Shown here piece by piece: positions 51,697-51,709 of a stretch of 51,709 nt of DNA. Every line of letters starts with the position of its first letter. Positions within the stretch are counted from its first letter, which is position 1. Under the pieces are notes generated by a model, which saw only the letters and a list, made by a program, of their open reading frames with translations, did not search any database and was not told the origin of the DNA. The stretch spans positions 1 to 51,709 of the forward strand of contig SFJG01000006.1 in assembly GCA_004555955.1 (NCBI GenBank). Direction: 5' to 3'. The translations under genes and the position numbers were made by a program. Origin of the DNA: Bacteroidales bacterium (lineage in GTDB: Bacteria > Bacteroidota > Bacteroidia > Bacteroidales > Muribaculaceae).

Positions 51697-51709
51697 TTTT
51701 CCTATCTTT

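Noticed and set aside
1..51709. Mobile elements, prophage, defence islands and CRISPR arrays
   Set aside because: I saw no transposase, integrase, phage structural, Cas, restriction or toxin-antitoxin gene and no regularly spaced repeats.

Overview
The window reads as a chromosomal segment from an anaerobic member of the Bacteroidales, plausibly Muribaculaceae. The order-level call rests on several signs. Promoters of the TTTG-N19/20-TAnnTTTG type recur upstream of genes. Two proteins end in domains that look like type IX secretion sorting signals. SusB-like and SusR-like proteins, DUF5723 and DUF5063 proteins, a cvpA-sufBCDS cluster and a folP-cdaA pair are present. Ribonucleotide reduction is class III (oxygen-sensitive). 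The family-level guess is weaker. I found no phage, insertion sequence, integrase or CRISPR array; most of the window is core metabolism with a few accessory cell-surface genes.

Layout. 1-3036: an ECF sigma factor, convergent with an M48 lipoprotein protease / membrane nitroreductase / SDR operon. 3281-7985: metG, xseA and xseB on the plus strand, convergent with prfB, whose RF2 product needs a programmed +1 frameshift. 8105-10592: an LTA-synthase-like transferase and a PAP2 phosphatase, then tRNA-Arg(CCG). 10801-15535 (minus): two NSS sodium symporters flanking a small membrane protein and coupled by overlapping stop/start codons, then folP and cdaA. 15678-16629: tRNA-Pro(GGG), a YigZ protein and tRNA-His(GTG). 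16713-22651 (minus): a lactonase-like lipoprotein, a PKD protein with a C-terminal sorting domain, mltG and a repeat-rich secreted protein.

22802-32766 (plus) is a dispersed starch-use module: a SusR-like membrane regulator, a SusB-like GH97 alpha-glucosidase and, after an amidotransferase and an acpP-fabF-rnc block, a GH13 amylase with a starch-binding module and a sorting-type C-terminus. There is no susCD pair here. 33205-34434 holds a 59-residue lipoprotein and a Ca/Na antiporter. 34450-39835 (minus) is cvpA-sufB-sufC-sufD-sufS. 40091-43895 (plus) is a compact run of yicC, gmk, nadD, a DUF5063 gene and an M18 aminopeptidase. 43964-47065 (minus) is an uncharacterised outer-membrane pair (a lipoprotein plus a DUF5723 protein). 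The window ends with dnaA, nrdG and nrdD on the minus strand.

No obviously new multi-gene defence or mobile system is visible. The observations most worth a second look are the RF2 frameshift site with a strong internal Shine-Dalgarno in a phylum that hardly uses one for initiation, a palindrome shared by the susR-like and susB promoters, the amylase that appears to use a sorting-domain export route, the small protein coupled to two NSS transporters, the length-variable repeat protein, and the unstudied outer-membrane pair next to dnaA.
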